DNA of 64,000 bases from Methanocellales archaeon (GCA_030018435.1 JASEEY010000002.1:1-64000); one strand, 5' to 3'. Positions 48,064-57,358 are shown, numbered from the stretch's first letter. Program-made: numbers and translations. The notes: a model not told the origin generated them from the sequence alone.

Positions 48064-49290
48064 ATGAAAATAAGATTTCTCGGTGGATGTAGGGAAGTAG
48101 GGAGATCAGCGATTCTCGTAGACGGCATCCTCTTGGATTATGGGATGAAGCCATGCAATCCTCCGCTATATCCGCTTAATGGCTTACGTCCGTCATCCAT
48201 CATCGTATCACACGCTCATCTGGACCATTCCGGCGTGGTTGCAAACCTGATGGATTTAAGGCCAGGGGTATTCATGACGCCGGTCACGCGCGACTTATCA
48301 TTATTATTGGCCCATGATACGCTGAAAATCTCTAAACGGCAAGGCATCTTCCCGTTCGACATGGAGGATGTGCAACTCTTGATGCAGCGAGTCCAGCCGG
48401 TAACATATCAGGACTGTTTCCAAGTAGACGGCTACTCGGTCAGACTTTTTGATGCAGGACACATCCCTGGGAGCGCATCTATCCATCTTGACGGCGAGAA
48501 ACGACTGCTCTACACGGGTGACATCAACACGCTAAATACGAGACTGTTAAATGGAGCATATGGTAGATATCCAGATGCAGATGTGCTGATCATCGAGAGC
48601 ACGTATTTCGGGAGAACTCATCCTAATAGAAAAGAATTAGAACGCCAATTCGTCGAATCGATCATTCAGACGCTGGACGATGGTGGAAGCGCGATACTCC
48701 CGTGCTTTGCGATAGGGAGGACGCAGGAAATCCTGATGATTCTGGATGCGTATGGTCTCAGTCCGTATGTGGATGGGATGGGTGTGGATGTGCAGCAGGT
48801 GCTCGAGAGACACCCTTCTTATTTGAGAGACATCGATGAACTTCAGGATGCATTTAACAATGCCAAGGTCGTCGAGCCTGAGCACCGCTCCTTGATACTC
48901 AAAGAACCATCCATTATCGTTACCACGGCAGGGATGTTAAATGGGGGGCCAGTGCTTTATTATCTGGGCAAGGTGCATGACGACCCCAGAAGCAAGATCC
49001 TTCTGACAGGGTATCAGATAGAAGGAACCAATGGATGGAGCGCACTGGAAAGAGGGTATGTGGAAATAGATGGTGAGATGATACCGCTCAACATGCAGGT
49101 TGAGTATTATGACTTTTCTGCTCACGCCGATGATGCGCAGCTTAAGAAACTCATCAAAGGATGTAAAAATGTAGGGATGGTGTTTCCCGTGCATGGCGAT
49201 GATGCTGAGGTTTTTGCTCAGTGGATTAGGAATAATTGCAGCTGTGACGCGATTGCGCCAAAAAACGGGGATGAAATTATACTGGATTGA
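48064..49290 (+). CDS. aCPSF2-type beta-CASP ribonuclease
   Basis: 408 aa metallo-beta-lactamase/beta-CASP protein without N-terminal KH domains, which fits archaeal CPSF2 rather than aCPSF1. Motifs: GGCREVGRSAILVDG, zinc motif SHAHLDHSG near residues 49-57, FDAGHIPGSAS, ESTYFGRTHPNR, and late DFSAHADD and PVHGDDAEVF. Likely RNA processing or decay nuclease. ATG 48064 gives the family start; a TATA box lies upstream. It is divergent from tRNA-Lys. Confidence 0.9.
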   Translation: MKIRFLGGCREVGRSAILVDGILLDYGMKPCNPPLYPLNGLRPSSIIVSHAHLDHSGVVANLMDLRPGVFMTPVTRDLSLLLAHDTLKISKRQGIFPFDMEDVQLLMQRVQPVTYQDCFQVDGYSVRLFDAGHIPGSASIHLDGEKRLLYTGDINTLNTRLLNGAYGRYPDADVLIIESTYFGRTHPNRKELERQFVESIIQTLDDGGSAILPCFAIGRTQEILMILDAYGLSPYVDGMGVDVQQVLERHPSYLRDIDELQDAFNNAKVVEPEHRSLILKEPSIIVTTAGMLNGGPVLYYLGKVHDDPRSKILLTGYQIEGTNGWSALERGYVEIDGEMIPLNMQVEYYDFSAHADDAQLKKLIKGCKNVGMVFPVHGDDAEVFAQWIRNNCSCDAIAPKNGDEIILD

Positions 49291-49319
49291 AACAGATTGA
49301 ATTAAAACAAACCGCATAA

Positions 49320-49329
49320 TTTTTATAGG
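49320..49329 (+). promoter_or_regulatory. TATA box of the small zinc-protein gene
   Basis: TTTTTATAGG about 50 nt before the GTG start, giving a transcript start near 49350, just before the GTTAAT/ATTAAC palindrome. Confidence 0.55.
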
Positions 49330-49353
49330 ATGAGCTATAATGTGCCCCCAATT

Positions 49354-49366
49354 GTTAATGATTAAC
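49354..49366 (+). promoter_or_regulatory. 13-bp perfect palindrome before a ribosome-binding site
   Basis: GTTAAT-G-ATTAAC ends immediately before GAGGTGG, the SD of the GTG-started gene at 49378. It may bind a repressor or fold at the mRNA 5' end. Confidence 0.4.
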
Positions 49367-49377
49367 GAGGTGGAATT

Positions 49378-49560
49378 GTGGATATAGCTGAATACGTAAT
49401 CCTTTGCGAACGATGCAAAACCCTTGTAATGGACGGCACCTCCAGTGAGGATGGTGAAGAACCCACCGCTTTGGAACTGTGGAGGAAAGAGAACCGACCA
49501 GGGATCCCGCACTGTCCAAAGTGCTGGTGTACGAGTTTGTCCATTCAAAAAAGAAGGTAA
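49378..49560 (+). CDS. Small zinc-binding protein of unknown function
   Basis: 60 aa with two CxxC pairs (CERC at residue 10, CPKC at about 46) around an acidic middle; the end is basic (IQKRR). GTG start with GAGGTGG at good spacing and its own TATA box support a real gene. No function assigned. Confidence 0.75.
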   Translation: MDIAEYVILCERCKTLVMDGTSSEDGEEPTALELWRKENRPGIPHCPKCWCTSLSIQKRR

Positions 49561-49572
49561 TTAATTAAAAAA

Positions 49573-49609
49573 AGGGTTGCTAATCTAATAGACTTAAATC
49601 AACAACCCT
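49573..49609. terminator. Bidirectional hairpin between convergent genes
   Basis: Arms AGGGTTG and CAACCCT, 23-nt loop. On the minus strand it is followed by a run of T, fitting termination of the TRAM gene; on the plus strand it closes the zinc-protein gene. Confidence 0.6.
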
Positions 49610-49638
49610 AATTTCTAACTAAAAAATCTAGAGTTAAA

Positions 49639-49839
49639 CTATACCACTTCAGCTATAGCGAATCGACGCATGACTTTGTTAATTTTAATCTTAATCTCGT
49701 CGCCCACCTTCGTGTTGGGAACAAATATCACAAACCCCTCGATGCGGGCAATTCCGTCCCCTTCTCTAGCCATATCCTCTATCTTCACGTCGTACGTTTC
49801 CCCCTCTGTTACAGGGGCACTTGATTCTTTTCTATACAA
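49639..49839 (-). CDS. TRAM-domain RNA-binding protein
   Basis: 66 aa, a single TRAM domain: [57 protein letters not shown]. Stand-alone TRAM proteins act as RNA-binding or cold-responsive chaperones in methanogens (family knowledge). It starts with TTG, with GAGGTG 7 nt upstream. Confidence 0.88.
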   Translation of the reverse strand: MYRKESSAPVTEGETYDVKIEDMAREGDGIARIEGFVIFVPNTKVGDEIKIKINKVMRRFAIAEVV

Positions 49840-49862
49840 AACTTACACCTCTATCTCTGTAT

Positions 49863-49880
49863 ACATGACATAAGTCATGT
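49863..49880. promoter_or_regulatory. 18-bp palindrome between divergent TRAM and DUF4389 genes
   Basis: Perfect arms ACATGAC and GTCATGT with spacer ATAA. It lies 24 nt from the TRAM start and 46 nt from the DUF4389 start, a likely operator for one or both. Confidence 0.5.
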
Positions 49881-49904
49881 TGTTAACAGAAATACCACCG
49901 GAAG

Positions 49905-49912
49905 TTTATAAA
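49905..49912 (+). promoter_or_regulatory. TATA box of the DUF4389 gene
   Basis: TTTATAAA preceded by GGAAG. Its distance predicts a transcript start near 49933, slightly inside the gene as listed, so the true start codon may be TTG 49935, GTG 49938 or GTG 49947. Confidence 0.5.
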
Positions 49913-49925
49913 GGTTTGGCTGATA

Positions 49926-50252
49926 ATGGGCGGGTTGGTGATAAATGTGGCTAAAGGACTCCAACAACTATTTGTGTATGAACGAGATGCCAGCAGAATC
50001 GAACTGATAATTCGAATATTTTATTCGATGGCGATAGGCCTGGTATTGGGCATTTATGGTCTCCTTGCGAACATCTGTCTGTTTATTCAGTGGTTCGTGA
50101 TATTGATACTTGGGCGCAGAAACGAATCATTGAGCAATTTTGTCAAGGGATATCTGGAATATTTTGTGTCCATACAGTCGTATCTCAACTGGATGACCGA
50201 CGAGCGCCCCGGCATCATGCCAAAAGCAGTGGAGATACATATAAAGAAATAG
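49926..50252 (+). CDS. DUF4389 membrane protein
   Basis: 108 aa with two adjacent hydrophobic segments (IELIIRIFYSMAIGLVLGIY and ICLFIQWFVILILGRR) followed by SLSNFVKGYLEYFVSIQSYL and the ERPGI motif typical of DUF4389. Function unknown. Listed from ATG 49926; see the TATA entry for later candidate starts. Its stop is 3 nt from the convergent reductase gene. Confidence 0.82.
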   Translation: MGGLVINVAKGLQQLFVYERDASRIELIIRIFYSMAIGLVLGIYGLLANICLFIQWFVILILGRRNESLSNFVKGYLEYFVSIQSYLNWMTDERPGIMPKAVEIHIKK

Positions 50253-50255
50253 GTG

Positions 50256-50894
50256 CTAACGCACTCTCCATTTCATCAAAATGCCCTCATCCATATTTTC
50301 AACGCCCAATAACTCTAATTTTATGGGCTCTTTAAATCCCGCTCCGTCCACGAGCGTTGGCGCATCCTTCCCACCAATGATCATATTTCCGATGTACACG
50401 TAGACCTCATCGACCAAACCCTCACAAATCAACCCCCAGTTGAGCGTTGCACCACCCTCCACCATCAGTCTATTGATGCCTCTACTTTTCAGTTCACCGA
50501 GCAATTCTGGCAGTGAAACATGCTTGTCGCCAACTATGATGATCTCCGCCTTTTCCCTCAGCGCCTCAACTCTTTCGTAGGGCGCGGATCTGGATACAGC
50601 GATAATCGTTGGGCCGTCTTTTCTGGAGATGACTTCCGCATCCATGGGCGTTCTCGCCATGCTATCCACAACCACTCGAGTCGGATTTTTTCCCCCAGAC
50701 CTCACGGTTAAACCAGGGTTATCCGCCAAAACAGTGCCTATGCCGACCATTATGGCGTCTGCGCCCGCTCTAAGCTCATCAACCCGCTTCATATCGGCAT
50801 CGCTCGATATTCTTATTTGCTTGCGTTCGTACGTGGATATTTTACCATCAGCGCTCATCGCAGCATTGATAAAGACGAATGGTCTGGATTTCAT
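50256..50894 (-). CDS. arfC: 2,5-diamino-6-(ribosylamino)pyrimidinone 5'-phosphate reductase
   Basis: 212 aa, RibD C-terminal/DHFR-like fold; reduces the ribosyl side chain in archaeal riboflavin and F420-precursor synthesis. PFVFINAAMSADGKISTYER, VGIGTVLADNPGLTVR, RVVVDSMARTP and LMVEGGATLNWGLI are diagnostic. Its ATG overlaps the glycosylase stop, so the two are co-translated although functionally unrelated. Confidence 0.92.
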   Translation of the reverse strand: MKSRPFVFINAAMSADGKISTYERKQIRISSDADMKRVDELRAGADAIMVGIGTVLADNPGLTVRSGGKNPTRVVVDSMARTPMDAEVISRKDGPTIIAVSRSAPYERVEALREKAEIIIVGDKHVSLPELLGELKSRGINRLMVEGGATLNWGLICEGLVDEVYVYIGNMIIGGKDAPTLVDGAGFKEPIKLELLGVENMDEGILMKWRVR

Positions 50895-51739
50895 TTCCCG
50901 CCTCCGTAAGATCTCTCGTGGTAAAACAAATATTCCTGGGCATAGCCAGCATACTTTCCGAAATACTCCCTTGCCAGCTCGCGGATTTTGTCATCGGATA
51001 CGTTTTTGTCTTGAAAATATTCCCGTCGCATAAGTCTTCTCATATGTACATCGATTGGAAACGCCTCCAACTTGTCTAATGAAAATAGTAGGACACAATC
51101 AGCGACTTTATGCCCTACGCCCCGCAGATTCATCAACTCCTCTTTGGCATCCAGATAACTATGCTTTTTCAGTCTTTCTAAATCAAAATTATTTCCACTT
51201 ACCAGTTTGGCTATTTCCAAAATCTCCCTTGCTTGCTTTTTACCGTACCGAAATCCACACATTCCTAATTTGTCCAAAGTAGTTCCTGCGATTACATCTG
51301 GTTCAGGAAAAGTATACTCTATATGATCATCGGACTTAATCACATTTCCAAAATTTTTCGAAAGATTAAAAATTACGCTCTTTATTTTCTTAATCGGAGC
51401 GTTGCGTGAGCAAACATAAGAAATCAGACATTCCCAGGGGTCCTGACTGACCAGCCGTAAACCCCTGTATCTGGCGATAGCTTCCTTCATCAATTTGTCT
51501 TTACCAATCTGTCCGTATACTTTTTCCATATCATCGTCCAATCTAAAATAACTCGCGATTTCCTCCGCAGCAAGATCTGACTTTACAGTTAGAATCTCAT
51601 CTTCCTGCTTTGCCAAGATGACGGAGTTTTTCACAACACCTATCCATTCATCTCCTTTTTTCTGCCATCTAAAGACCTGGCCACAGCGCAGCGTGTGGTC
51701 TAGATTAAAGATCTGTACAGGTATTTGATGTAGTTTCAT
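50891..51739 (-). CDS. ogg: 8-oxoguanine DNA glycosylase/lyase (OGG family)
   Basis: 282 aa. N-terminal TBP-like domain with LDHTLRCGQVFRWQKKGDEW, then the HhH-GPD domain: LRGVGHKVADCVLLFSLDKL with catalytic Lys, and AFPIDVHMRRLM with the catalytic Asp. Excises 8-oxoG and cuts the strand. ATG 51739 has GGAG 7 nt upstream; a GTG at 51745 is less likely. Confidence 0.93.
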   Translation of the reverse strand: MKLHQIPVQIFNLDHTLRCGQVFRWQKKGDEWIGVVKNSVILAKQEDEILTVKSDLAAEEIASYFRLDDDMEKVYGQIGKDKLMKEAIARYRGLRLVSQDPWECLISYVCSRNAPIKKIKSVIFNLSKNFGNVIKSDDHIEYTFPEPDVIAGTTLDKLGMCGFRYGKKQAREILEIAKLVSGNNFDLERLKKHSYLDAKEELMNLRGVGHKVADCVLLFSLDKLEAFPIDVHMRRLMRREYFQDKNVSDDKIRELAREYFGKYAGYAQEYLFYHERSYGGGK

Positions 51740-51773
51740 TTCCACTCTCCGATGCTTTTTTATCTTTTTGACC

Positions 51774-51783
51774 CTTTATATCA
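51774..51783. promoter_or_regulatory. Shared AT box of the divergent OGG and RPA genes
   Basis: CTTTATATCA on plus, TGATATAAAG on minus. It lies about 35-44 nt from both start codons and could serve both directions. A second box ATTTATAAAA at 51796-51805 is too close to the RPA start. Confidence 0.5.
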
Positions 51784-51817
51784 ATACGTCCTGTGATTTA
51801 TAAAAGGGGGGCTCTTG

Positions 51818-52822
51818 ATGGGTAGCAAATTAGCGCCCCATCTTCGAGAAATAAAAAGGGCGCTGGATAAGAGCATTGAAGACGAAAAACTAGTGGCGGA
51901 TTTTAAAAAACTGGTAGAGGATTATAAGGTACCGATCGAAGAGGCTAAGAGGAGTATAATCAAAAAATATAGCAAAGTTGTCGCGGCAGCTGGGAAGCCA
52001 CCTGGATCCACTTCTAACGATCGCAGCGTTAAAAACTTGAGCCAGTTAAAAAGCGGCGATAAAGCTGTGAACGTTGTTTGCAGAGTCCTCGAAGCCAAGC
52101 AGATGAGCATAAGAACGAAAGACGGACAAAAAGACATCATTGGTGGCATAATCGCTGATGAAAGTACCAAGTTGCCTTTTACATCTTGGGTAATATCTCC
52201 CGTAATCTCGGAGGGGGACGTTATCAGAATTGAAAACGCATACGTCAAGGCGTGGCAGGGAATACCTACCGTCAGCATAGGCGAGCGCACAAACATGGTC
52301 AAGGTCGATGATGTACTACCACCCAAAACAGAGCTCAGCGCATCAAAACGACTCACCATAGGTGATGCAATCGCCAGGGATGGTGTATTCGATGTGATGG
52401 TAGAAGGAGATGTCCTATCCATTCGTCCGGGATCTGGTTTGATTGCTAGATGCCCGGAGTGCAAGAGGATGGTTCAAAAAAGACTCTGCAGAGTGCACGG
52501 GAAGGTGGATGCACAGCTGGACATGAGGGTCAAGGCGATTTTAGATGATGGAACCGGCGCGTTGACAATCGTGCTGAATAAAGAGCTAACCGAATGTCTG
52601 TATGGTAAATCGATGGAGATGTCGCAGAAACTTGCTGCAGAGGCAGGGGCCGGTGCGGTGGAAGAAGAGATAAGGAGAAAACTTGTGGGAACGCCACTTG
52701 CGGTCAGGGGGAATGTATCAAAAGGGGAATATGGCGTCGCCCTTGTAGCCAAGGAGGCACGGGTGCCGGAGAGCAAGTTAGAGAATGAGATGGTAAAGTT
52801 TCTGAGGGATGTCTGTGACTGA
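51818..52822 (+). CDS. rpa: Replication protein A (single-strand DNA-binding)
   Basis: 334 aa. N-terminal helices, then OB folds (LKSGDKAVNVVCRVLEAKQM; KRLTIGDAIARDGVFDVMVE) and a zinc finger near residue 212: CPECKRMVQKRLCRVHGK. It coats ssDNA in replication and repair. ATG 51818 follows AGGGGGG by 6 nt. It overlaps the next gene by 14 nt; that gene encodes its usual partner. Confidence 0.93.
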   Translation: MGSKLAPHLREIKRALDKSIEDEKLVADFKKLVEDYKVPIEEAKRSIIKKYSKVVAAAGKPPGSTSNDRSVKNLSQLKSGDKAVNVVCRVLEAKQMSIRTKDGQKDIIGGIIADESTKLPFTSWVISPVISEGDVIRIENAYVKAWQGIPTVSIGERTNMVKVDDVLPPKTELSASKRLTIGDAIARDGVFDVMVEGDVLSIRPGSGLIARCPECKRMVQKRLCRVHGKVDAQLDMRVKAILDDGTGALTIVLNKELTECLYGKSMEMSQKLAAEAGAGAVEEEIRRKLVGTPLAVRGNVSKGEYGVALVAKEARVPESKLENEMVKFLRDVCD

Positions 52823-53753
52823 ACGAGAGTTGGCATGGAGGATCTTCGCAGGGGAGTTTAACAGGGCAGACCTTCAGCATAGTGAAGGCGATGATAGAGC
52901 GCCCAATTACATCATCACGCCCACTGGCGCAAAATGCAACAGACTGTTCGTGGTTGGAGTTGCAACGGAAATTGACAACATCGGTGCAGAGGAGGACCTA
53001 TGGAGGGTTAGGGTGTCTGATCCAACTGGGGTCTTTACGATTTATGCGGGACAGTATCAACCAGAGGCAGCCATATTCTTTTCGGAGCTTCAAATCCCCG
53101 CGTTCATAGCAGTCACCGGCAAAGCCAAGATATACGCGCCAGAGGACAGAACTGTGTATACGTCTATCCGTTCGGAAGATGTCAATATCGTTAATGCCGA
53201 TGTGAGGGATAGGTGGGTCTTGAATACGGCGGAGCGAACTATGGAGCGGATAAATGCGATGAAGCTCGCGTTATCCCCTAATATGCATGGAGAAGAGCTG
53301 CGTGATTACTTCAGAGGCAAAATAAGTATGGAATTGGCAGATGGAATCGTCATGGCGCTTGACCATTACCACATTACAGAAACGTATCTCCGCCAGCTGG
53401 TTGACATGACCAGAGGTGCGGTGGAGGGTATTTCTAAAGATGTTAGCAAGAAGCCCGAGTACATCATCGCCAAGCCCACGCTTCCCAAGGTTGTGGGGGA
53501 GAAAAAAGAGGGGGAATACATCGTCGCAGGTCTTGGCAGCAAGGATAAGGCGAAGAAAGCACCAGAGCCAAAAGAGGTCATGTTTAGTTTGCTTGAAAAA
53601 ATGGACCAAGGAGACGGTATCGGTTACTTGGACCTGATCAACGCTGCACGTAAACACAATCTTTCTAGTGACACAGCTGAGAGTGCCATTAGAGAACTCA
53701 TGGATGAAGGGCGTTGTTACGAGCCCAAAATTGGAATTTTGAAGAAAGTGTAA
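52809..53753 (+). CDS. RPA-associated protein (COG3390)
   Basis: 314 aa. An OB-fold half (NRLFVVGVATEIDNIGAEED, DPTGVFTIYAGQYQPEAAIF) is followed by a helical C-terminal part with a winged-helix look (GDGIGYLDLINAARKHNLSS). Found next to rpa in euryarchaea, where it binds RPA. Its final codons precede the phosphoesterase start by 2 nt. Confidence 0.92.
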   Translation: MSVTERELAWRIFAGEFNRADLQHSEGDDRAPNYIITPTGAKCNRLFVVGVATEIDNIGAEEDLWRVRVSDPTGVFTIYAGQYQPEAAIFFSELQIPAFIAVTGKAKIYAPEDRTVYTSIRSEDVNIVNADVRDRWVLNTAERTMERINAMKLALSPNMHGEELRDYFRGKISMELADGIVMALDHYHITETYLRQLVDMTRGAVEGISKDVSKKPEYIIAKPTLPKVVGEKKEGEYIVAGLGSKDKAKKAPEPKEVMFSLLEKMDQGDGIGYLDLINAARKHNLSSDTAESAIRELMDEGRCYEPKIGILKKV

Positions 53754-53755
53754 CG

Positions 53756-54523
53756 ATGATTAGATCCATTCTAGATGCGCCAGTATTGGTTGCCGAACGT
53801 CGCAAGCGAATTTTAGTTGCAGCAGACCTTCATCTGGGAATCGAACATGAGTTGCGTAGGAGTGGGGTTACCATTCCAAGCCAGACCGAGAAATTGTTCA
53901 ATCGACTGCTCGACCACATGGGACAAACTGATCCAGATAGGTTGCTCTTACTTGGAGATATAAGGCATAACATTCCATGGATTTCACACCAGGAGGCAGG
54001 GGAAATTCCAAAATTTCTGGGCAAGCTGGCAAGACATGTACCAATCGACATCGTTCCTGGAAATCATGACGGAGGGATGCACTCGTTAATACCAAGTGAT
54101 GCAGACATTACGTTCCATCCATCAAAAGGCATTGTCATGGATGGCGTTGGATACTTCCATGGACATACCTGGCCCTCTGCGGATGTGCTCTCCGTAGAAC
54201 GTGTACTGGTGGCGCATAATCATCCCATGGTGCGTTTTGTCGATTCATTGGGGCATGTGAGCATTGAGCCAGCCTGGATCCTGGCAACTCTCGATGCCGA
54301 TGTTCTGCTGAAGCGCTACAAATCCATAAAAACCAAAGAGGTAATGGTGATGCCTGCGTTTAATGAGCTGTGCGGTGGAACATCGTTCAACACTTCGACA
54401 CCAAAGACGTTGCTCGGTCCCATTTTCACCTCTGGAGCAATTGGATTGGAGGAAGCAGAGGTTTACCTGCTTGACGGGACACATATCGGGAAAATCAAAG
54501 ACTTGAGAAGGTTGGGTGAGTAG
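53756..54523 (+). CDS. Metallophosphoesterase (COG1407)
   Basis: 255 aa calcineurin-like enzyme: ADLHLGIEHELRRSG (first metal motif), LLLGDIRHNIP, VPGNHDGG, and YFHGHTWPS. The family is widespread in archaea beside rpa or helicase genes; some members are nucleases, but the substrate is unknown. ATG 53756 directly follows the previous stop. Confidence 0.88.
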   Translation: MIRSILDAPVLVAERRKRILVAADLHLGIEHELRRSGVTIPSQTEKLFNRLLDHMGQTDPDRLLLLGDIRHNIPWISHQEAGEIPKFLGKLARHVPIDIVPGNHDGGMHSLIPSDADITFHPSKGIVMDGVGYFHGHTWPSADVLSVERVLVAHNHPMVRFVDSLGHVSIEPAWILATLDADVLLKRYKSIKTKEVMVMPAFNELCGGTSFNTSTPKTLLGPIFTSGAIGLEEAEVYLLDGTHIGKIKDLRRLGE

Positions 54524-57319
54524 ATGGGTGCATTTGACCTCCTAGATCCCAGGATTCAAGAGGCGCTTAGGGAAAGGAATTTTTTAGCGCCTACGAAACC
54601 ACAGGAGTTAGCTATTCCTCCAATATCAGAGGGCGAAAACGTACTGCTCATAGCGCCCACTGGCGCAGGCAAAACCGAGGCGGCTGTTTTGCCCATCTTT
54701 CATCGGTTGTTGGATAAGAGGAAGAAGGGCATCTCTGCACTCTACATCACGCCGCTCAGAGCGCTGAACAGGGACATGCTCCGGAGAATGGAGTGGTGGA
54801 GCGCCAAGTTGGGCATCGGCATCTCCGTCAGGCATGGCGATACTTCTGCACAGGAGCGCAGGAGACAGGTTTTGCATCCACCAGATATATTGATCACGAC
54901 GCCCGAGACGTTGCAGGCGATGTTCACGGGCAGGAGACTAAGGGAAATACTAGCAGGCGTGTCATACGTCATCGTCGATGAGGTTCACGAGTTAGCAGGA
55001 TCCAAAAGGGGTGCACAGCTTGCTATCGGTCTGGAGAGATTGGTCGAGATTGCAGGAGAGTTTCAGCGTGTGGGATTGTCTGCAACGGTGGGAAGGCCAG
55101 AAGAGGTGGCAAAATTCCTAGTCGGGACGAATAGAAGTGCGGAAGTCATTGAGGTCTCGATTGCCAAGTCGCTGAACTTCGAGGTGATCAGTCCTGAACC
55201 GATGCGTCAGGATTTCAAGGATGCAAAAAAATTAGTAACGTCGCCTGAGATGGCGGCGCATCTGCGATATATTAGCTCCATAGTTCAGCAGAAGAAATCC
55301 ACGCTTATCTTCGTCAACACCAGGCAGTCTGCAGAGGCGCTTGGCTCGCGATTTCATCTGCTTGGAGCTGACATTGGCGTGCACCACAGCTCCCTCTCAA
55401 AGGAGACGAGAATAGATGCAGAGGATGCGTTTAAGAGGGGCGACATCAAAGCGTTGATTTGTACATCTTCAATGGAGCTGGGCATCGACATCGGCGACAT
55501 CGAGCACATTGTTCAGTATGCATCACCTAGGCAGGTAACTCGCTTGCTCCAGCGAGTAGGGCGCTCAGGACATAAGTTAGATGAGATATCTAGGGGGACG
55601 ATAGTCGCAACCCATCCGGACGACATCGCCGAATCATGGGCTATCACGCGCAGGGCATACGCTGGAGAAATTGAGCCAATTGAGCTTCATGCCGCCGGCG
55701 ATGCGCTCGCGAATCAAATTTGTGGAATTGCGTTAGACCTTGGAAAGATGGACATTGATAGCCTTCACAAAATCATTTGCAGAGCCTACCCATTCCGGGA
55801 TATAACGCGTGCTCAGTTGCTTAAAACAATTCAACAATTAAGCGAGCAGCGATTGCTCTGGTTAGAGGGAAACAACATAGGACGCAAAAGAAGAACTTGG
55901 CAGTATTTCTACGAGAATCTCTCCATGATTCCAGACGAGAAGCGATACGAAATATACGATGTAATTCGTCGTCGTCCCGTGGGCAGTCTGGATGAAGCAT
56001 TTGTGGTTAACTTTGCATCTCCCGGAAAAACGTTCATCACCAAAGGTGACATGTGGCGCATACTGGAGTTGTCAGAGGGCGAGATAAAGGTGGAGCCAGT
56101 TGAGACGCCAAGCGGAGAGATACCTTCCTGGGCGGGTGAGGAGATTCCCGTGCCATATGAGGTGGCACAGGAGGTCGGACACATCAGAGCAAAAATTGCC
56201 AACATGTTGAATAGGTCGGATGAGGCGATAGTTAGGGAACTAAGAAAGACCTACCCAACTGATGCATTCGGCGTTAAAAAAGTGATAGAATTGGTCCGGG
56301 CACAAGATCAGGGTGGGTTCCCGCTTCCAACGGATGAGCGCATCACCATCGAGGGTGATGATACATCGGTCATCATCAATGCGTGCTTTGGGCACAAGGT
56401 GAACGAGACGTTAGGAAGGGTCATTGCGTCATTGCTAACTGCGCGCTTTGGCAGCAGCGTGGCGATGCAAGTTGACCCATACAGGATCAAACTGAAACTA
56501 CCCAAGCAACTGTCATTGGCAGAGATACGCAATCTTATCTCAAACATCAAACCCGAATACATAGGGCCTATCATCGAGATGACGCTCAAAAATACCTCGC
56601 TGTTAAAGTGGAAGATCGTTCACGTTGCAAGGAAGTTCGGCGCTCTGAATCATGATATTGATTACTCGCACATCAGTATGGACAAATTGCTCGGCATTTT
56701 TTATGGCACGCCCATGTACGAAGAGACCGTGCGAGAGATATTCCACGATAAATTAGATGTTCGCAGGGCAGAGGAAGTACTAAAAAGGGTGCGCAGCGGT
56801 GAGGTAGAACTTGCCTCATCCAATCTCAGTCCAATCGGACTTGCATGCGTACCATCTGGCGTGGAGTTAATCGCTCCTGAGAGGGCTGACGAATCGATCT
56901 TGCTCGCGCTCAAGGAACGCATCTTTAACGATAGAGTTATACTTTTCTGTGTCAACTGCAAGAAATGGAAATGTCTCAAAAAGGTGGCTCATGTTTCACA
57001 AACGCCACACTGTCCTCTCTGTGAGTCCAGAATGATAGCTGCGCTCAAGCCTTGGGAAGGAGAGGAGATTAAACTTACTCAGAGAGTCAACAAACTAAAA
57101 TCAAAAGATGACAAGGCGAGGGTGCGCAGGGTGTTCAGAAATGCAAACCTCGTTCTCTCGCATGGAAAAGCTGCAGTCATCGCGTTGGCAGGTCGAGGGC
57201 TTGGTCCAGAAATGGCTTCGCGGGTGATTCAAAGGCAAAGAGAGGATGAGGCATCGTTTTACAAAGATATACTAAAAGCCGAGCGGGCATATATGAGAAC
57301 GAGGCGCTTCTGGGATTGA
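54524..57319 (+). CDS. lhr: Lhr-type superfamily 2 DNA/RNA helicase
   Basis: 931 aa. RecA domain 1: LLIAPTGAGKTEAAVLPI (residues 42-59), TPLRALNRDM, TTPETLQAMF, and DEVHELAG near 150. Domain 2: STLIFVNTRQSAEALGSRF, TSSMELGIDIGDIEHIVQYA, QRVGRSGH. A winged-helix and Lhr core follow, and a C-terminal zinc site CVNC...CPLC near 810-837. Likely unwinds forked DNA during repair. Immediately after the phosphoesterase (no gap). The +1 frame is open throughout, with no inteins. Confidence 0.94.
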   Translation: MGAFDLLDPRIQEALRERNFLAPTKPQELAIPPISEGENVLLIAPTGAGKTEAAVLPIFHRLLDKRKKGISALYITPLRALNRDMLRRMEWWSAKLGIGISVRHGDTSAQERRRQVLHPPDILITTPETLQAMFTGRRLREILAGVSYVIVDEVHELAGSKRGAQLAIGLERLVEIAGEFQRVGLSATVGRPEEVAKFLVGTNRSAEVIEVSIAKSLNFEVISPEPMRQDFKDAKKLVTSPEMAAHLRYISSIVQQKKSTLIFVNTRQSAEALGSRFHLLGADIGVHHSSLSKETRIDAEDAFKRGDIKALICTSSMELGIDIGDIEHIVQYASPRQVTRLLQRVGRSGHKLDEISRGTIVATHPDDIAESWAITRRAYAGEIEPIELHAAGDALANQICGIALDLGKMDIDSLHKIICRAYPFRDITRAQLLKTIQQLSEQRLLWLEGNNIGRKRRTWQYFYENLSMIPDEKRYEIYDVIRRRPVGSLDEAFVVNFASPGKTFITKGDMWRILELSEGEIKVEPVETPSGEIPSWAGEEIPVPYEVAQEVGHIRAKIANMLNRSDEAIVRELRKTYPTDAFGVKKVIELVRAQDQGGFPLPTDERITIEGDDTSVIINACFGHKVNETLGRVIASLLTARFGSSVAMQVDPYRIKLKLPKQLSLAEIRNLISNIKPEYIGPIIEMTLKNTSLLKWKIVHVARKFGALNHDIDYSHISMDKLLGIFYGTPMYEETVREIFHDKLDVRRAEEVLKRVRSGEVELASSNLSPIGLACVPSGVELIAPERADESILLALKERIFNDRVILFCVNCKKWKCLKKVAHVSQTPHCPLCESRMIAALKPWEGEEIKLTQRVNKLKSKDDKARVRRVFRNANLVLSHGKAAVIALAGRGLGPEMASRVIQRQREDEASFYKDILKAERAYMRTRRFWD

Positions 57320-57358
57320 TGTGAACTTCATTGATCGGTGATGTGCGCCACACCACGC

